Shown in pieces: positions 24,163-31,371 of a DNA stretch of 35,677 bases. Origin of the DNA: Candidatus Firestoneibacteriota bacterium (lineage in GTDB: Bacteria; Oederibacteriota; D2-FULL-39-29; CAIOVX01); the NCBI GenBank assembly GCA_903916325.1, contig CAIWWK010000107.1, forward strand, positions 1 to 35,677, in the 5' to 3' direction. The translations under genes were made by a program, and so were the position numbers. The first letter of the stretch is position 1. Each line of letters begins with the position of its first letter. Below the pieces are notes generated by a model. The model saw only the letters and a program-made list of their open reading frames with translations, was not told where the DNA came from and made no database searches.

Positions 24163-25251
24163 TTATAGTTCTCCTTTAAAGACAGGAAGAGTGATCACTA
24201 CCGCTGTTCCGCCTTCAGGGATTCCCTGAATTTCAAGGGTTCCGCGCAGGACCTGGATTATATTGTAACTGATAAAGAGCCCGAGTCCGGTTCCTTCGCC
24301 CACTTCTTTTGTGGTAAAAAACGGCGTGAAGATTTTGTCTCTGTGTTCGGCGCTGATTCCCTTGCCACTGTCCTTGAAAATTATGCTTATTGATTCTGTT
24401 TCTGCCGAAGTTGTTATTGAGAGGTCTTTCCTTTCGGTCTTTTCCATGGCGTCTGTGGAATTCTTGATTACATTTGTAAAAACCTGGTTGAGTTGCGAAG
24501 GGTCGGCGTAAGTTCTGGGGAGTGAAGCGGAAAGTTTAAGCGACAGCTGAATAGATTTCTCCTTTAGCCGGAATTTGTTAAACTCCGACAGTTCAAGGAT
24601 AAGCTTGTTTATGTCTACGGGTTCAAGGTTCTGCCTTCCGGAATAGCTAAGTATCTGCTTTACCACATTATCAATCCTAAAAAGTCCTTTTAAACTCTGC
24701 TCAAGATAATTCCTCGCATCGGGTTTAAGCTCAGGGTCAGCTAAAGTTGTCCTGATGTAGTTAATCACAGCACCGAGAGGATTATTTATTTCGTGGGCAA
24801 TGCCGGCGGAAAACCTGCTCAGCGCGGCTACCTTTGCCGCTTGAGAAAGGCGGGATTCCGCTTCTTTCAGTTCGGCTGTGCGGGTTTTAATGGTTTCACT
24901 AACCTCACGGTTCTTTTTATCCAGTTCTTTTAGCAGGTACACGCTGGTAGTTTTGAATTCCGAGAGTTTTGTTTGCGCAGTCTTCATATCATTCTGCTCG
25001 GCAAGAAGTTGTTTTGTCACCGATTTGAACTGCCCGGACATGACTTCAAGTGTTTTCAAGCAGTCGGCGGGATCATAGTTGGTTTTGAAGACGCTGCAGT
25101 CCAGGCAGGCAGCCATCTTCTCTACGCATTTTCCGCTGATCTCATCATTGCAGTAAGTTCCTCCGATGAGCCAGCATTTGTTGTCCGCTTTCCCGTAGGC
25201 AGGGCATTCCTTCTTCCCGCACTCAAGTATTTCCCAGCAGTTTGTCTTCAT
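24163..25251 (-). CDS. Soluble sensor histidine kinase with Cys-rich N-terminal domain
   Basis: A 362-aa kinase without TM helices. The first 64 residues hold nine Cys (5, 11, 16, 26, 34, 42, 49, 52, 64), beginning NCWEILECGKKECPA, resembling the 'two-CW' type domain. This suits a metal, Fe-S or thiol redox sensor (inference). A long coiled coil (~78-140) leads to DHp His153 (IAHEINNP, NtrB type). The ATPase shows N, G1 (DSGKGISAEH) and G2 (GTGLGLFISYNI) boxes. The ATG overlaps the PPOX gene stop (TAATG), and the NtrC activator follows 2 nt after. It probably relays cytoplasmic redox state to the NtrC regulator. Confidence 0.94.
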   Translation of the reverse strand: MKTNCWEILECGKKECPAYGKADNKCWLIGGTYCNDEISGKCVEKMAACLDCSVFKTNYDPADCLKTLEVMSGQFKSVTKQLLAEQNDMKTAQTKLSEFKTTSVYLLKELDKKNREVSETIKTRTAELKEAESRLSQAAKVAALSRFSAGIAHEINNPLGAVINYIRTTLADPELKPDARNYLEQSLKGLFRIDNVVKQILSYSGRQNLEPVDINKLILELSEFNKFRLKEKSIQLSLKLSASLPRTYADPSQLNQVFTNVIKNSTDAMEKTERKDLSITTSAETESISIIFKDSGKGISAEHRDKIFTPFFTTKEVGEGTGLGLFISYNIIQVLRGTLEIQGIPEGGTAVVITLPVFKGEL

Positions 25252-25712
25252 TAAAATTCAATCACCGTCGGAGGTTCGTTATTGAGAGCTTCACTGTAAA
25301 CGCGGAAACGCAGTATAGTAGGGGAGAGTTTTAGAAAGGCAAAATGTCCGGCGGTAAGTCCGGCTTCAAGGGCTACATCCGCGAATGGGTTTCTTCCTTT
25401 TAGTTCCTCGAGCGCGCGCGCCTGCTCCTGTTCGGAGTTAAGCAAACTGACAAAGCCGTTCAGTTCGCATTCCCAGGAAAGGTCGAAAGGGTTCTCAAGG
25501 CTATAAATCAGCACGCTGACTTTACCGGCTCCCGCAAGATGAGATAATTTGGGACTATCCTTCAGCGTCATCAGGTAGCATTCGAACTTGTCGGTGACGC
25601 CATAGTACATAACCCGAAGCCTTACATACCCGCTTTTGCTGTCATCAGTGGCAATTACCGCTACTTGGCGTTCTTTCAAGCGTTCAAAAATATCCCTGGC
25701 TGAGTATTGCAT
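25251..25712 (-). CDS. Pyridoxamine 5'-phosphate oxidase-like flavin-binding split-barrel protein
   Basis: A 153-aa small cytoplasmic protein of the PPOX/FMN-binding split-barrel type. Features are VAVIATDDSKSGYVRLRVM at the start of the barrel, the DSPKLSHLAGAGKVSVLIY segment that typically lines the flavin, and a closing strand SPTILRFRVYSE. Family members bind FMN, F420 or haem; I cannot tell which. It is not a complete PdxH. The SD GGAGG is strong, and a sigma-70 promoter lies upstream. It is the first gene of the PPOX-kinase-NtrC operon, so it may feed a flavin or redox signal to the kinase (inference). Confidence 0.8.
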   Translation of the reverse strand: MQYSARDIFERLKERQVAVIATDDSKSGYVRLRVMYYGVTDKFECYLMTLKDSPKLSHLAGAGKVSVLIYSLENPFDLSWECELNGFVSLLNSEQEQARALEELKGRNPFADVALEAGLTAGHFAFLKLSPTILRFRVYSEALNNEPPTVIEF

Positions 25713-25743
25713 CCTTAATCCTCCGCGCTTTAGTTCCTTAACT

Positions 25744-25772
25744 ATATTATATCAATATCGCGCCGCGTTCAA
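25744..25772 (-). promoter_or_regulatory. Sigma-70 promoter for the PPOX-kinase-ntrC operon
   Basis: On the minus strand, TTGAAC (25767-25772) and TAATAT (25744-25749) have a 17-bp spacer; an overlapping TATAAT (25746-25751) has a 15-bp spacer. It lies in the 88-bp gap before the PPOX start, about 30 bp upstream of the start codon. Confidence 0.6.
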
Positions 25773-25800
25773 GGACTATACCTGCCGTTATTCCTGGCGG

Positions 25801-27285
25801 TTACCTCATCAACGGGTCTCTTCCCGCCTCTTCAACAATGGCATCAATTGCTTTTATTTGTGATTGATTGAGCGGCGATTCAGACTCCCCGGCAAGCAGT
25901 TCTTCCGCTCTGGATGCAGCCAGTTTTTCAAATCTCTTCGAGTCAAGCGAATTTCCTGTTCCCCAGGAAAGAGCGTCAAAGAAAGGCGAAAGCAACTCTT
26001 CATCTTTGAAGCGCTCCATCGTGGAATCGCTGCTGACGGTGTTACCGCCAATCCCGGCTGCCTTTATTGTTTCAAAGTCAAGCGTGCTGCCCGAAACTTC
26101 CACGCCTTTTACTGCGCGCCGTACATACCGGGCAATCTCATTGTCAATCACAAGCTGTAGAGGTGAAAATGTTATGGCGTTTTCCAGATGCCCGACTGTG
26201 CCGAATCCGATTGCTCCGGCAAGGACAGGCCCCAGCATTGAAACCGCTTTCTCCGCTCCCGCCTGAATCCCGGGAACGCAGGCGTTTGTCTTGCCGCCGT
26301 GCACGCCTGAAGGACAGCCGTAGAACTCGCTGATGAGCTGTATTCTTGCAGCCAGGAGAGGTATTCTCTCCGCTCCGGCGTAACCGAACAACATTGACCT
26401 CATATCGCAATAGCCCGGATTAATATCCACTCCCATTGTGGCGTTCGCGTCTACGGCGAACCCGAGCACCAGACCGCCGAGCGTTTCCGCAGCCCCGAGA
26501 GAGAGCGTGCCGGCCGCAGACATGGGCGCAGTCGCTCCCGCGTTAGGCATTGACTCAAGTGTTTGCGGCAGGCCTTTCTCAAGATGAGATATAAGCACAT
26601 CGGCCATGACTTCATCAAGGCAAAGAGGAGTTCTGACTTCGGCGTAACCGGTAAGTATCGGGTTCTTTCTGTGTTCTTCCTTCCCGCCGCACACCACCTC
26701 TCCAATCCTGGAAATATATTCAATATCGCGCGCTTTGAATGTTTCTATGCCTCCGAATTTTTTTGTGGCTTTAGCAAGTTCCGCGGCCATAACTACCGTC
26801 CGGACACCGACAGGCACATCTTGCGCAGCAACCGGAAGCCCTGTGTAGGCAATTTGATCGAGCTTATCGGCAAGCTTAAGGGAAGATCTTACATCGGAAA
26901 TATTAGCGGAACGCCTCTTTCCGTCCAGCCCGAGGATGAAACAGCAGAAACCTCCCGTTGAAACGGAAAAATCTTCGTGCACGCAAAAAGGTTTTTTGTC
27001 GAATCTAACCTGAGAATACCTGACAGACATTCTTTTAGTAGACCTGTTTTTGTCTGCAAAGTTAGTCTTCATTTTAGAAATAGCTTTCTCAACAACCTGC
27101 CTGGGAAATTTTGCGCGTCTTTTTTCAAAATCAACTTTGCACCCAGCGGAATCCAGGTATTCAAGGGCCTTTTTGTGATCAACCATCATGCCTAACTCCT
27201 CAAGTATTCTGCAGGCGTTTTCATGAATTTTTTGCAGTTCTTCTCCTGAAAGGTACCTGACCGGTTCCATGTTTGCCGTCTTCAT
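25801..27285 (-). CDS. MttB-family (non-pyrrolysine) methylamine/betaine methyltransferase
   Basis: From ATG 27285 it has 494 aa, the length of trimethylamine methyltransferase MttB. The TIM-barrel signature is seen in TGYAEVRTPLCLDEVMADVL, MPNAGATAPMSAAGTLSLG and GCPSGVHGGKTNACVPGIQAG. The frame is open throughout with no in-frame TAG, so it is a non-pyrrolysine member like MtgB, acting on quaternary amines such as glycine betaine or carnitine (substrate unknown). Such enzymes pass a methyl group to a corrinoid protein; none is encoded here. The ORF track starts 10 codons earlier (27315), but AAGGAGGAAGT precedes the ATG at 27285 and a candidate -10 overlaps the earlier codons. Confidence 0.9.
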   Translation of the reverse strand: MKTANMEPVRYLSGEELQKIHENACRILEELGMMVDHKKALEYLDSAGCKVDFEKRRAKFPRQVVEKAISKMKTNFADKNRSTKRMSVRYSQVRFDKKPFCVHEDFSVSTGGFCCFILGLDGKRRSANISDVRSSLKLADKLDQIAYTGLPVAAQDVPVGVRTVVMAAELAKATKKFGGIETFKARDIEYISRIGEVVCGGKEEHRKNPILTGYAEVRTPLCLDEVMADVLISHLEKGLPQTLESMPNAGATAPMSAAGTLSLGAAETLGGLVLGFAVDANATMGVDINPGYCDMRSMLFGYAGAERIPLLAARIQLISEFYGCPSGVHGGKTNACVPGIQAGAEKAVSMLGPVLAGAIGFGTVGHLENAITFSPLQLVIDNEIARYVRRAVKGVEVSGSTLDFETIKAAGIGGNTVSSDSTMERFKDEELLSPFFDALSWGTGNSLDSKRFEKLAASRAEELLAGESESPLNQSQIKAIDAIVEEAGRDPLMR

Positions 27286-27304
27286 ACTTCCTCCTTTTTC
27301 AGTC

Positions 27305-27326
27305 ATTATATTCATAGCATACTATG
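27305..27326 (-). promoter_or_regulatory. Possible -10 element and small palindrome upstream of the MttB gene
   Basis: On the minus strand a perfect TATAAT (27305-27310) lies 20 bp before the chosen start, with no good -35. Immediately upstream is CATAG-TATG-CTATG (27313-27326), a 5-bp palindrome that could be an operator for an activator-dependent promoter. Weak evidence. Confidence 0.35.
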
Positions 27327-27409
27327 AGAAAGGCACCATTGCGATAATCATCTATTGGAGTTTATACCTTAGAGTCGGGGAAAACAACGATACCGGGAAA
27401 AGACCGCAA

Positions 27410-27438
27410 TTGACTTATTTTTCTTTATAGAATATAAT
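27410..27438 (+). promoter_or_regulatory. Strong sigma-70 promoter for the barrel/FN3 genes
   Basis: TTGACT (27410-27415), 17 bp, TATAAT (27433-27438). The predicted start is at about 27445, one base before an ATG at 27446 that opens a short ORF. It is the only plus-strand promoter I can support. Confidence 0.85.
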
Positions 27439-27445
27439 CATTTAC

Positions 27446-27502
27446 ATGAGAAACTTTTATTCGGTCAGCAGGCGAAATGTCCTGCGCGGGAGACTTCAAT
27501 GA
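27446..27502 (+). CDS. Possible 18-codon leader ORF
   Basis: ATG at 27446 opens MRNFYSVSRRNVLRGRLQ and stops with a TGA that overlaps the ATG of the next gene (ATGA at 27499-27502). The predicted transcript begins at about its first base, so it would be read leaderless and hand ribosomes to the downstream start. The peptide is Arg-rich (5 of 18), with no attenuator hairpin visible. It could also be simply the untranslated leader. Too short for the ORF track. Confidence 0.4.
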   Translation: MRNFYSVSRRNVLRGRLQ

Positions 27503-27990
27503 TAAAGAAAGTATTCCTCTCTCTGCTCTTCCTGTTTATCTTCGTGTTTGTCCTTTCAGCGGAAGTCGTGCTTCTTGAAAAAGAAGAAGCCCAGAACAGC
27601 AACCTCTTCCGCGGGAAAATAGGGGTCGGATTTAACTGGACCGGAGCCCAGGCCAGAATGGATATCGGCAGCAACTTCCTTGCTGAAATCCGCGGGCAGT
27701 ATTCGGCAAACAATCTTTTGCTCGCGCTCCGCGGCTATTATGTGCTCCCGAAATTGACCGGACAGCCGCCCGTACAGCCGTATTTTGGCGTTGAATTCGG
27801 AATACCTTTCTCAACCGTTCTGACCTCCGGGTTTGAAGCCGGCGCGTTCTTCGGCGGAGAGGTCTTTGTCACAAAGAATATTGGCGTTGGGCTGGATCTT
27901 GGCCCATATTTCATCTCTATCTCAAGCGATCTTGGCAGTGTCAGCGACATAGGCTTGATAATTAATCTCGGTGTAACTTATTACTTCTAA
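27499..27990 (+). CDS. Small outer-membrane beta-barrel protein
   Basis: A 163-aa protein with a signal peptide (MIKKVFLSLLFLFIFVFVLSA). About eight alternating amphipathic beta strands follow with Gly/aromatic turns (KIGVGFNWTG, FGVEFGIPFSTV, IGVGLDLGPYF). The C-terminus is VTYYF, with a terminal Phe as in BAM substrates. The size suits an eight-stranded OmpX/OmpA-like barrel; there is no peptidoglycan-binding domain. The SD GGGAGA is acceptable. The FN3/propeller gene follows 16 bp later, so the two probably form an operon and may act together at the cell surface. Confidence 0.75.
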   Translation: MIKKVFLSLLFLFIFVFVLSAEVVLLEKEEAQNSNLFRGKIGVGFNWTGAQARMDIGSNFLAEIRGQYSANNLLLALRGYYVLPKLTGQPPVQPYFGVEFGIPFSTVLTSGFEAGAFFGGEVFVTKNIGVGLDLGPYFISISSDLGSVSDIGLIINLGVTYYF

Positions 27991-28006
27991 AAAGGCGGGT
28001 GGCAGA

Positions 28007-29854
28007 ATGAAAAAAGCATTATTAGTCGCGATGTTTTTTGTCTTTCTTCTGGCTCTTATAATTTCAACCGGAGAGAAAGCGTATTCATTTTTTATTGGTT
28101 TTGGTTCCGGCGGAGCCGTAAGTAATACAATCAAAGACGGTCAGTCAAAAGGACTTATACCGATTGATGCCCCTCCTCCGGGAAATCTCGTTGCTTCACT
28201 TGCAGGCTGGACCGAGATAGACCTCTCCTGGCAGAACAACACTCCTGGGCAGACGAGCGTTCTCATCCAACGGCAACTCATGGGCGGCAGTTACACTACT
28301 ATAGCAACCGCCGCGCCGTCGGCAACCGCATACGCCGATAGTTCTGTCACGGCGAACAACACGTACATATACAGGCTTCGCGCAACAACTGCGGCAGGCC
28401 TTACAAGAGTCTCAAACGAAGACACAAACATGACAGCGCCGCCGACGGCTCCTGCAAGCCTTACCGGAGTACCTGCAGGCGCCAGTTCAATAGCGCTTAA
28501 CTGGACTGTAAATTCTGTAAATGAATCGGGGTTCTACATTGAAATGGCAGTAGGCACCGGCACATACGGCAGCACGGTTACTGTCGCAAGAAAAGCCGCC
28601 AATTACACCTGGACGGGGCTTCTGCAAAACTCACCTTACTCATTCCGCATAAGGTCTTTTAACGTGCTGGGGACTTCGTCCTATTCAAATACAACCACGG
28701 TAACCACTTCCCTTTACACCTGGAACATTGTCACGGTAGGAAGCAGCACGACAGCCTTCTACAAAATGGCCTTCGGGAACGGCAGGAATGACGGAACCAA
28801 CAGAATCTACTGCGGGTCGAACGCGCCCGTATATTCCGTGAAGGAATTTACGTATAGCGGCGGCTGGACCTCGACAGACGCCACTCCCGCGTCAATAAAC
28901 GCCACCCAAATAACAACCTGGAGTTCTGTAGTACGGACTATAGCCATTGGAAACACCAAGAATGACGGAAACAGCAAGCTGGTATACAGCTTAGGCGCAA
29001 GCTCTACACCGGGTATTTCCGCGGCATCAGCAGCAGAAGTGAACTATAATGCTTCAACACAGAAATTCATTTGGAACACAACGCAGCAGCTGGTTTCCCC
29101 TTCTCACGGAGGCCTTGGTGCCGGGAACAACGATGTTATAGTCGCAAGCCCTGATGCCACTGACGCTGTCAGCCCGACAATAATAAACAAGGTCTATTCA
29201 GTTGATGATAATATGAAGGTATACCAATCGAACTATACAACCGGAGTTTATGGAGAAGTTTCCATCAGCACCACTGCAATGTCCTATAAGAACTACAGCG
29301 TAATCTGCGACAGCCTAAAGACATCGGATACCAAAAAGCGTATCTATTCAGCTGCCTACTCCGGTCAGATTTATGAGTATACCTGGACATCATCCGCTGT
29401 AGTAACGAATTTTACGGAATCAACAGTTTCTACCACAGCCGTAGTTACCTCGCCCTCTACTACATTGAAACTGCTTACTTCCGGGACAGGCAGAAATGAC
29501 GGCACAAACAGGTTGTACTATGGCGGGGGCGACGGACATGTTTATGAATTCACTTCAACATCACCGACTGCCTGGACCAATACGGACACCGGAAGCCTGA
29601 CAAACGCCATAACTGCTATAGTAGCCGGCAATGTTACACCGGATGGCAATGTCAACATTTACGCCGCAACCACAAACCGGGAGATCTATCAGTTGTCCTG
29701 GTTGAGCGGAACGTCAAGTTACTCTGCTACGCGAATCGGCCTAACCACGGCCTATGTTAACGATATGCAGATTTTCAAAGGCAGGAATGACGGAGTGTCC
29801 AGGCTCTACTTGTCAACAGAAGACGGATATTTGTTAGAATACACTCCGCAATAG
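28007..29854 (+). CDS. Secreted protein with two FN3 domains and a predicted seven-bladed beta-propeller
   Basis: A 615-aa exported protein. The signal peptide is at ~1-27. Two fibronectin type III domains follow (~50-143 and ~145-233; both have the Trp-aromatic core, e.g. IDLSWQNN, IALNWTVN, YSFRIRSFN). The C-terminal ~375 residues contain about seven copies of a degenerate unit ending in a [RK][IL]Y..........[IV]YE[FY]T-like strand, several opening with GRNDG. That spacing suits one propeller. No catalytic motif is visible; the composition is Thr/Ser/Asn-rich and lysine-poor, typical of surface or secreted binding proteins. It lies 16 bp after a small outer-membrane barrel and ends at a bidirectional terminator. 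Glycan or matrix binding is plausible but not shown. Confidence 0.82.
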   Translation: MKKALLVAMFFVFLLALIISTGEKAYSFFIGFGSGGAVSNTIKDGQSKGLIPIDAPPPGNLVASLAGWTEIDLSWQNNTPGQTSVLIQRQLMGGSYTTIATAAPSATAYADSSVTANNTYIYRLRATTAAGLTRVSNEDTNMTAPPTAPASLTGVPAGASSIALNWTVNSVNESGFYIEMAVGTGTYGSTVTVARKAANYTWTGLLQNSPYSFRIRSFNVLGTSSYSNTTTVTTSLYTWNIVTVGSSTTAFYKMAFGNGRNDGTNRIYCGSNAPVYSVKEFTYSGGWTSTDATPASINATQITTWSSVVRTIAIGNTKNDGNSKLVYSLGASSTPGISAASAAEVNYNASTQKFIWNTTQQLVSPSHGGLGAGNNDVIVASPDATDAVSPTIINKVYSVDDNMKVYQSNYTTGVYGEVSISTTAMSYKNYSVICDSLKTSDTKKRIYSAAYSGQIYEYTWTSSAVVTNFTESTVSTTAVVTSPSTTLKLLTSGTGRNDGTNRLYYGGGDGHVYEFTSTSPTAWTNTDTGSLTNAITAIVAGNVTPDGNVNIYAATTNREIYQLSWLSGTSSYSATRIGLTTAYVNDMQIFKGRNDGVSRLYLSTEDGYLLEYTPQ

Positions 29855-29869
29855 CTTTATCACCTGAAT

Positions 29870-29899
29870 AAAAAAGGGGCCGTAAGCGGCTCCTTTTTT
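29870..29899. terminator. Bidirectional intrinsic terminator
   Basis: AAAAAAGGGGCCG - TAAG - CGGCTCCTTTTTT: a 13-bp stem with one G-T pair and a 4-nt loop. Flanking A and T tracts serve both strands. It separates the FN3 gene (plus strand) from the convergent pst-phoU operon (minus strand). Confidence 0.95.
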
Positions 29900-29913
29900 A
29901 TTGACCAGGGATT

Positions 29914-30582
29914 TTATTCTTTATTCTCGAGCATGTGATGCCTGATGTCTTTCCCGGAAACCATAAAAATAACATCCTCTGCTATATTTGTCGCGTGATC
30001 CCCTATCCTTTCCAGGTTTCTTGATACCAGTATAAGGTCCATTGCGCGTGAGATGTTATTGGCGTCCTGGTTCATATATACCAGCAGTTCTTTGAAGATA
30101 TCATCTTTAAACTTATCAACTTGATCATCCGTCTGAAGGACCTTTCCGGCAAGTTCAGGGTCTTTGCCGACAAACGCGTCCAGGCAATCCTTTACCATAT
30201 TCTTTACTATTTCAGCCATTTTGGGAAGATCTATGAGCGGCTTTAGCGGCGGTTCCTTGAGAAGATCCAGCGAGTTCTCGGCGATGTTTACTGCCTGGTC
30301 GCCCATCCTTTCAAGGTCGGAGTTAATCTTCATGGCTGAAGTGATAAACCTCAAATCTCCCGCGGTCGGCTGGTAAAGGGCCAGCAGTTTTAAACAAATC
30401 TCGTCTATCTCAACCTGGATATGGTTTACATCCTCTTCGTGCTTTTTAATATCCTTCGCGAGGTCTTCTTTTCTCTCGACCAATATCTTAATGGAGTACT
30501 GAATCATTGCCTCAACGAGGCTGCCCATATAAAGCAGTCTTTCTTTTAACTCGTTCAACTCTTCTTCAAAATGCCTTGTCAT
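29914..30582 (-). CDS. phoU: Phosphate signalling protein PhoU (canonical copy, PhoU1)
   Basis: PhoU couples the Pst transporter to the PhoR/PhoB-type sensor system and represses phosphate uptake under sufficiency. The protein has 222 aa: two three-helix-bundle repeats with both metal-cluster motifs intact, LERMGDQAVN (Glu91, Asp95, Asn99) and LERIGDHATN (Glu191, Asp195, Asn199). The SD GGAGG is strong. It is the last gene of the pst operon, 12 bp after pstB2 and before the terminator. Two further PhoU-like genes lie at the other end of the operon. Confidence 0.96.
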   Translation of the reverse strand: MTRHFEEELNELKERLLYMGSLVEAMIQYSIKILVERKEDLAKDIKKHEEDVNHIQVEIDEICLKLLALYQPTAGDLRFITSAMKINSDLERMGDQAVNIAENSLDLLKEPPLKPLIDLPKMAEIVKNMVKDCLDAFVGKDPELAGKVLQTDDQVDKFKDDIFKELLVYMNQDANNISRAMDLILVSRNLERIGDHATNIAEDVIFMVSGKDIRHHMLENKE

Positions 30583-30594
30583 TTATCCTCCGCC

Positions 30595-31359
30595 TCAGCC
30601 GAAACGGCCGGTAATATAGTCCTCGGTCTCCTTCTTTCCAGGAGAAGTAAAAATTGCCGAGGTCTTTCCAAACTCAATAAGCTCCCCAAGCAGCATAAAT
30701 CCGGTATCGTCGGAAACGCGCGCCGCCTGCTGCATATTGTGAGTGACTATTATTATAGTGTATTTTTTCTTTAGTTCAACCATTAATTCTTCTATCTTCA
30801 TAGTCGCCATCGGGTCCAGCGTGGAGCAGGGTTCGTCTAGAAGTATGACATCAGGTTTTACCGCGACCAGACGAGCGACGCAGAGCCGCTGTTTTTGTTC
30901 GAGCGAAAGGTTAAGCGCGGATTCGTCCAATCTGTTTTTCAGCTCATTCCATAGAAGAACGGAGCGCAAGCTCTCTTCAACAATGCTGTCAAGCTCGTTG
31001 CCTACCGCCTGGTTGTGTACCCTGAGTCCAAATGCAACGTTTTCGTAGACGGAAAGCGGAAAAGGATTCGGCCTTTGAAAGACCATTCCTACTTTTCTGC
31101 GCAAAAGATCGATGTCGCACGAGTGATGGTAAATGTCGGTACCTTCAAAATACGCCTTTCCTTTAACCGTGACGCCTTCTATCGTGTCGTTTATCCTGTT
31201 GAAGACCCGAAGCAGAGTTGATTTTCCGCAGCCGGACGGGCCTATTATGGAGGTTATTCTGTTGCCGGTGAATTCTATGTTTACATTTTTCAGCGCGTGG
31301 AAATCTCCGTAATATAGGTTTAGGTCTGTTGTTTTGATAACGGGTTTAGTCGTGTTCAT
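30595..31359 (-). CDS. pstB: Phosphate ABC transporter ATPase, copy 2 (degenerate signature)
   Basis: A 254-aa PstB. Intact elements are Walker A GPSGCGKST (~40-48), Q-loop Gln95 (MVFQRPNPFPLS), Walker B with catalytic Glu176 (ILLDEPCSTLD) and H-loop His207 (IVTHNMQQAARVSD). The ABC signature, however, reads LSLEQ (151-155) instead of LSGGQ. As the signature of one subunit acts on the ATP held by the other, this copy can power a site only if its partner supplies LSGGQ. The neighbouring pstB1 has the opposite pattern. The gene follows pstB1 by 12 bp with GAGGAAG as SD. Confidence 0.95.
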   Translation of the reverse strand: MNTTKPVIKTTDLNLYYGDFHALKNVNIEFTGNRITSIIGPSGCGKSTLLRVFNRINDTIEGVTVKGKAYFEGTDIYHHSCDIDLLRRKVGMVFQRPNPFPLSVYENVAFGLRVHNQAVGNELDSIVEESLRSVLLWNELKNRLDESALNLSLEQKQRLCVARLVAVKPDVILLDEPCSTLDPMATMKIEELMVELKKKYTIIIVTHNMQQAARVSDDTGFMLLGELIEFGKTSAIFTSPGKKETEDYITGRFG

Positions 31360-31371
31360 GAAAGAGCTTCC

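Noticed and set aside
25801-27285. Pyrrolysine-containing MttB
   Set aside because: The frame is open over its full length with no in-frame TAG, so it is a non-pyrrolysine homologue.
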